Origin: CAYILR01 sp964364175
Lineage (GTDB): Bacteria; Bdellovibrionota; UBA1018
DNA length: 64,000 nucleotides
Direction: 5' to 3'
NCBI GenBank assembly: GCA_964364175.1
Contig: CAYILR010000006.1
Coordinates: forward strand, 1-64,000
The notes under the pieces were generated by a model. The model ran no database searches, had not been told where the DNA came from, and saw only the letters and a program-made list of their open reading frames with translations. Shown piece by piece: positions 60,383 through 64,000 of this stretch. Positions within the stretch are counted from its first letter, which is position 1. Every line of letters starts with the position of its first letter. The position numbers were made by a program, and so were the translations under genes.

Positions 60383-61505
60383 GGTAGCATGGGTGACTCC
60401 TTGGGAGCGAAAATGCGGGATTGCGGATTATTCCAAGGTCCTTTGGACGGAAGTCGAGCGTGCCTACCGGGAAAAGGGGATGGAGCTCGTCAAGGTCGAG
60501 CAGGATCCTTTGGATCAGCTTTTGGGTAAGCTGCAAGAATTGAAACCCAGTGTCGTTTTTTTTCAGCATGAGTACGGACTTTGGGGGGGAAAGAACCCGC
60601 CGTTTTATACTTTTCCCCGATTTGTTCGCCAGTTGAAGCAGGTTTTGCCTGAAGTCAAAATCGGAGCCACGGCGCACACGGTTTTGCCGACGCATTATCG
60701 ATTTCCGACGCAAGGCCGCGGCTGGCAAATCCCGCTTCGTGCGGGAGCGAATGTATTTTTCTTGAATCGATTGCGCAGGGTTTGGGGCGCGGATACTTGG
60801 GGCGAGTTGGATTGGGTGGTGGTTCACTCTCGCTTGCAGGCTCAGGCCGTCGAGGATGCCGGCGCGAAACGTGTGGTGGTCATTCCACATTTTGTTCCAA
60901 CCCTGGGTGTGCCAGGAACAGTCTCTCGCAGCGAAGCGCACGCTTGGCCTTATTCCGAAAAACGGCTGCTAGTTTTTGGATTCCTGACTCCAGAGAAAGG
61001 TCAGGATCTTGCGATTCAGATTTTGTCAAAACTGCCGTCCGATTATCGTTTGATCATTGCGGGTGGAGTGCGCCGCCCGGTCGATCGCAAATATGAGCAG
61101 CAGTGCAGGGAGCTTGCACACTCGTTGAAGCTCGGCTCACGAATTGAATGGACGGGCTACGTGGAATCTCGCCTCGTGGATTCGATGTATTCTCGGGCGC
61201 ATTTGGTGTTGATTCCGTTTCGCGAAACCAGCGGGTCGGGTTCTCTCGCTCAAGCTTTTGCCCGTGGATCAGCGATTCTTGCGACGGATTTGCCGCTGAA
61301 TCAGGAGATCACGCAGAGAGTTCCGGGCTGCATGGAGTTTTTCAAAGCAGGGGATGCTGATGACGGAGCACAAAAAGTGCAGCGGATTTTTGAGCGTGAG
61401 GAGAATCTGATTTCCTTGAAAGTAGCCGCTCGAGAATACGCCGCATTTTGCTCGGTTCCCAAAGTGGCGAGGATTTTTGCCGAAGAAACAGAGCTCCCCC
61501 GATGA
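60345..61505 (+). CDS. Family 4 glycosyltransferase
   Basis: The 386-residue protein opens, after the repeat-encoded MTHQASKRCRTPL, with VAWVTPWERKCGIADYSKVL, which is a normal GT4 start. The C-terminal half has the GT-B nucleotide-sugar site (LLVFGFLTPEKGQDLAIQIL, FRETSGSGSLAQAFARGSAILATD). It would transfer a sugar to a surface glycan. The frame stays open back to 60234, but that stretch is the divergent promoter and the other repeat copy. Confidence 0.88.
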   Translation: MTHQASKRCRTPLVAWVTPWERKCGIADYSKVLWTEVERAYREKGMELVKVEQDPLDQLLGKLQELKPSVVFFQHEYGLWGGKNPPFYTFPRFVRQLKQVLPEVKIGATAHTVLPTHYRFPTQGRGWQIPLRAGANVFFLNRLRRVWGADTWGELDWVVVHSRLQAQAVEDAGAKRVVVIPHFVPTLGVPGTVSRSEAHAWPYSEKRLLVFGFLTPEKGQDLAIQILSKLPSDYRLIIAGGVRRPVDRKYEQQCRELAHSLKLGSRIEWTGYVESRLVDSMYSRAHLVLIPFRETSGSGSLAQAFARGSAILATDLPLNQEITQRVPGCMEFFKAGDADDGAQKVQRIFEREENLISLKVAAREYAAFCSVPKVARIFAEETELPR

Positions 61506-62518
61506 AATGGTTGGAGTGGGCGCCGATTGAATTGGAAAACTCTGTCGGCGGTGTCGAAGTCCATATTCGTTGTTTAATTCGTGAATTGAAACTTCTCGGA
61601 GTGGATGCGCATTTTTCGAGTGATCCCGCACAAGCGCGAGAAGGAACTTGGGATGTGGTGCATACGCACGGCTGCTGGCCGCTGCCCGGATTACTGAAGT
61701 TGCCGCGAGCAGAACAACAAACAGTTCGCCTGCACACGCTTCACGGCACGACGCTGGGACGAATGGCGGCTTGCCATGAGTGGCTTTGGCCCGGCGGGTA
61801 TCGAGCTTATTTGCAGGAATGGAACGGGATTCTGCAGAGCCAAGGAGTGTTGGGCGTGCACCCCGGATTGCATTTGTTGAAGCTGGCCGAACGTTCGGGG
61901 CGCTCGACCGACGTGTGTTGGAATGGCTGGGACAGCGGTGTTGTAGATTCTGGGGGAGATCAAGCCCGTACCGAAATATCTCGTGAACTTCGTTTGAAGC
62001 TTCAGAAACTCGGTTTGTTTCTCTGTTATGTGGGTCGGGGTGGCGATCAAGTCAAAAATACAGACGCGTTGATTCGCGCTGCAAAACCGTCGCCTTGGCC
62101 AATCGTCGCGATTCCTGGAGATGGATTTCCGTCGAACGAAAAATTCATCCACACCGGGATTTTGAGTCCTGCACAGGTGCGCGAGGTTTTGCAGATGAGC
62201 CGAGGTTTGGTGCTCAGTTCTTTGTACGAGGGATTGCCCTTGGTCGTTCTGGAAGCGTTGGCTCAAGGCATCCCAGTGCTGAGCACACGAGTGGGTGGGT
62301 TGAGTTGTTTGGACGCACAGCTCCGCGAATTGCATTTTTTTAAGGGTGCTCCCGAAGAATGGGGATTTGAAATTCAAGATTTTTGTCATAGATCTTGCGA
62401 TCCTCAGTCCATCCAAGATCGGGCGAATTGGAATCAGAAACGACTTTTTTCTTGGAAAGATGTGGCGGAAACCACGCGAGATATGGCAGTTGAATGCCTA
62501 GAAAGAAAAAACAAATGA
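61502..62518 (+). CDS. GT-B fold glycosyltransferase (GT4-like)
   Basis: ATG 61502 overlaps the previous stop (ATGA) and gives 338 residues. It begins KWLEWAPIELENSVGGVEVHIRCLIREL, the GGVExH pattern of GT4 enzymes, and has LFLCYVGRGGDQVKNTDALIRAA and LYEGLPLVVLEALAQGIPVLSTRVGG for donor binding. It is slightly short. It acts with the preceding gene in building a surface polysaccharide. Confidence 0.85.
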   Translation: MKWLEWAPIELENSVGGVEVHIRCLIRELKLLGVDAHFSSDPAQAREGTWDVVHTHGCWPLPGLLKLPRAEQQTVRLHTLHGTTLGRMAACHEWLWPGGYRAYLQEWNGILQSQGVLGVHPGLHLLKLAERSGRSTDVCWNGWDSGVVDSGGDQARTEISRELRLKLQKLGLFLCYVGRGGDQVKNTDALIRAAKPSPWPIVAIPGDGFPSNEKFIHTGILSPAQVREVLQMSRGLVLSSLYEGLPLVVLEALAQGIPVLSTRVGGLSCLDAQLRELHFFKGAPEEWGFEIQDFCHRSCDPQSIQDRANWNQKRLFSWKDVAETTRDMAVECLERKNK

Positions 62519-63447
62519 AAAAAATTCTAGTCACCGGCGGAGCCGGATTCATCGGAACCCATCTTTGTCGCGAGTTGCTTCGCCGTGGTTATTCGGTTCG
62601 AACCCTCGATATTCAAAATCCAAAAAACCATGTCGAAGGTGTGGAATACATCCAGGGTGATATTCGAGATCGCGAGATGGTCGCTCGTGTCATCCAAGAC
62701 GTCGAGGCAGTTTATCAGTTGGCTGCGGTCGTGAGTGTGTCGATTTGCCAGGACCAGCCCACCGAGAGTTACCAGGTCAATACGCAAGCTGCAGTCGAAG
62801 TCGCTCATGCAGTGATTCGCGAAGGAACTCAACGCGGGAAACCGATTCGCCTGCTTTTTGCGGGATCGAGTGCAGTGTATGGAATGTTGGGAAAACCTGA
62901 ATTGCACATTGCTGAGGACATGCCTTTGCCAGAGCCGCTTTCTTTTTATGCCGGTCAAAAGCTGGCGACCGAGCAGGCTTACAGAATTTTTGCACGGACC
63001 AAAGGATTGCCTGTCGTGAATTTTAGATTCTTCAATGTGTACGGTCCTGGACAAGATCGCACATCCCCTTATTCGGGAGTGATTTCTGTTTTTACAGAGT
63101 TACTAGATAAGAACACAGCTCCGAAGTTGAACGACGGTGGGTTTCAGACACGTGATTTTGTGTCGGTGCTGGATTTAGCAAGAGCGTTGGCGTCTGCGCT
63201 GGATCTACCGGCTGAAAAATGCGACGGATTGCCCATCAATTTGGGAACCAGTCGTGCCGTTACGATTCGCGAATTGGCCGAGATGATGATCAAGGTTAAA
63301 GGAAAGTCGGTCAGCCCAGTGGTCGCTCCCGCGAGAGAAGGTGATGTGCCTTACTCCTTGGCCAATATTTCGCGTGCGCAAAAACTCCTGGGTTGGGAAC
63401 CGCAGATTTCACTTGAGGCGGGGCTGCGGGAACTATTGGGGAACTAG
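62515..63447 (+). CDS. NAD-dependent sugar epimerase/dehydratase (GalE-like)
   Basis: ATG 62515 overlaps the previous stop and gives 310 residues of the extended SDR fold: NAD-binding ILVTGGAGFIGTHLCREL, the DIR.. Asp loop, catalytic YAGQKLATE (Tyr-x3-Lys) and FRFFNVYGPGQD. It would make a nucleotide sugar for the cluster. The precise reaction (UDP-glucose 4-epimerase or similar) cannot be told from this. Confidence 0.9.
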   Translation: MKKILVTGGAGFIGTHLCRELLRRGYSVRTLDIQNPKNHVEGVEYIQGDIRDREMVARVIQDVEAVYQLAAVVSVSICQDQPTESYQVNTQAAVEVAHAVIREGTQRGKPIRLLFAGSSAVYGMLGKPELHIAEDMPLPEPLSFYAGQKLATEQAYRIFARTKGLPVVNFRFFNVYGPGQDRTSPYSGVISVFTELLDKNTAPKLNDGGFQTRDFVSVLDLARALASALDLPAEKCDGLPINLGTSRAVTIRELAEMMIKVKGKSVSPVVAPAREGDVPYSLANISRAQKLLGWEPQISLEAGLRELLGN

Positions 63448-64000
63448 AGCCATCCGCGTCGGTGGTAGATGACGGACGCTACGCGCTCGTAAACGGCCTC
63501 GCCAAAAGCGATCAGGCGGAGTTGAGTCGCAACGAGATGCTCAACCGTGAATCGAGTTTCGAGTGAGGGCGAACAAATCACGTTCAATCCTTCACGCTCC
63601 AAGAGTGCGCAGGCGCGATGAGAATGCAAAGGTGAAGTGACAGCAACAACAGTTTTCCATCCCTTCGATTTTAAAAAACTCGCAACGGCCATGGCTTCTT
63701 CTTTTGAGTTATTGACGGGTCCTACTGTGATGAGGTTGTGCTGGACTCCCAGGCGTGTCATCAAACGCCGTGCAGGATCGGCATAACTGGGATTGGGTGG
63801 AGGTAACTCAGAGAGAATCAGTTGATTGGCCTGACGCTCTCCCATGACTTCAAGGCCGTGCAAGAGCCTGCTGAGAGCTACGTCACCCAGGTCGCCATTG
63901 TTTTGCAGGACTGAACTGAAAACATACACCGCATCCGCCTTTGCTGAGGAGTGATCGTCACGGATCAGGCCGCTCATCAAAAATTCTGGCAGAGGAGTAA
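63444..64000 (-). CDS. YdcF/SanA-family (DUF218) protein, 5' end beyond the window
   Basis: The visible 185 codons run to the right edge and stay open (TPLPEFLMSGLIRDD...), so the true start is outside. ADAVYVFSSVLQNNGDLGDVALSRL, TVGPVNNSKEEAMAVASFLKSKGWKTVVAVTSPLHSHRA and GEAVYERVASVIYHRRGWL match the DUF218 fold. SanA/ElyC relatives affect envelope integrity and undecaprenyl-phosphate use. An ATG at 63977 exists but is internal. It overlaps the epimerase by four bases, in the convergent direction. Confidence 0.82.
   Translation of the reverse strand, partial: TPLPEFLMSGLIRDDHSSAKADAVYVFSSVLQNNGDLGDVALSRLLHGLEVMGERQANQLILSELPPPNPSYADPARRLMTRLGVQHNLITVGPVNNSKEEAMAVASFLKSKGWKTVVAVTSPLHSHRACALLEREGLNVICSPSLETRFTVEHLVATQLRLIAFGEAVYERVASVIYHRRGWL

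Overview
The window looks like the chromosome of a gliding or predatory delta-type bacterium, most likely from the Bdellovibrionota/Oligoflexia side. The evidence is an AgmX/Glt-type gliding-machine locus, a TIGR02147 regulator with an exported partner, a DUF177-fabD-fabG-acpP-fabF-rpiB-glyA-nrdR-nusB gene order on one strand, and many exported proteins of no clear family. No marker gene fixes the taxon, so this is inference.

Layout. 0-4.7 kb: a tRNA-Thr, a lipoprotein zinc metalloprotease and a GT22-like membrane glycosyltransferase. 4.7-18.8 kb: a long + strand series holding a SpoIIE-type phosphatase, a FecR protein, an outer-membrane barrel, two TPR proteins, a short exported protein, an FHA/TonB-like trans-envelope protein, and a TolQ plus two TolR-type motor subunits. 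This resembles the core of the Myxococcus Glt/Agl gliding machine. 18.8-21.1 kb: trxA, gmhA and an AAA/DUF4143 ATPase preceded by strong palindromes. 21.1-32.4 kb: large exported proteins, three of which share a C-terminal motif, a RES-Xre toxin-antitoxin pair, a beta-propeller protein with a caspase-like C-terminus, and an RDD membrane protein. 32.5-35.2 kb: polA.

36-57 kb, minus strand: a housekeeping series (nrdR-nusB; glyA, rpiB, fabF, acpP, fabG; fabD, DUF177) that keeps the order of a common delta-type operon but is opened by two accessory blocks. The first (38.5-47.6 kb) holds rpsR, cell-surface sugar genes, an S9 peptidase, an acyltransferase, a TIGR02147 pair and the mobile mystery A/B (Xre/Fic) pair. 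The second (51.6-55.1 kb) holds a VapBC-like pair, an acetyltransferase and a zinc-ribbon membrane protein. Long inverted repeats cluster at the edges of these blocks. 56.8-64 kb: a lytic transglycosylase, NagA, a lysine-rich zinc-finger-like protein and a surface-polysaccharide cluster running off the right edge.

The most unusual signal is a repeat of about 38 bp with four copies (two before polA, two between divergent glycosyltransferase genes). Three copies supply the start codon and first 12-13 codons of otherwise unrelated genes (MT[HR][QP]ASK..RTPL). Other leads are the shared C-terminal motif in the 21-27 kb exported proteins, the propeller/caspase-like protein, and the inverted-repeat elements at the operon break points.
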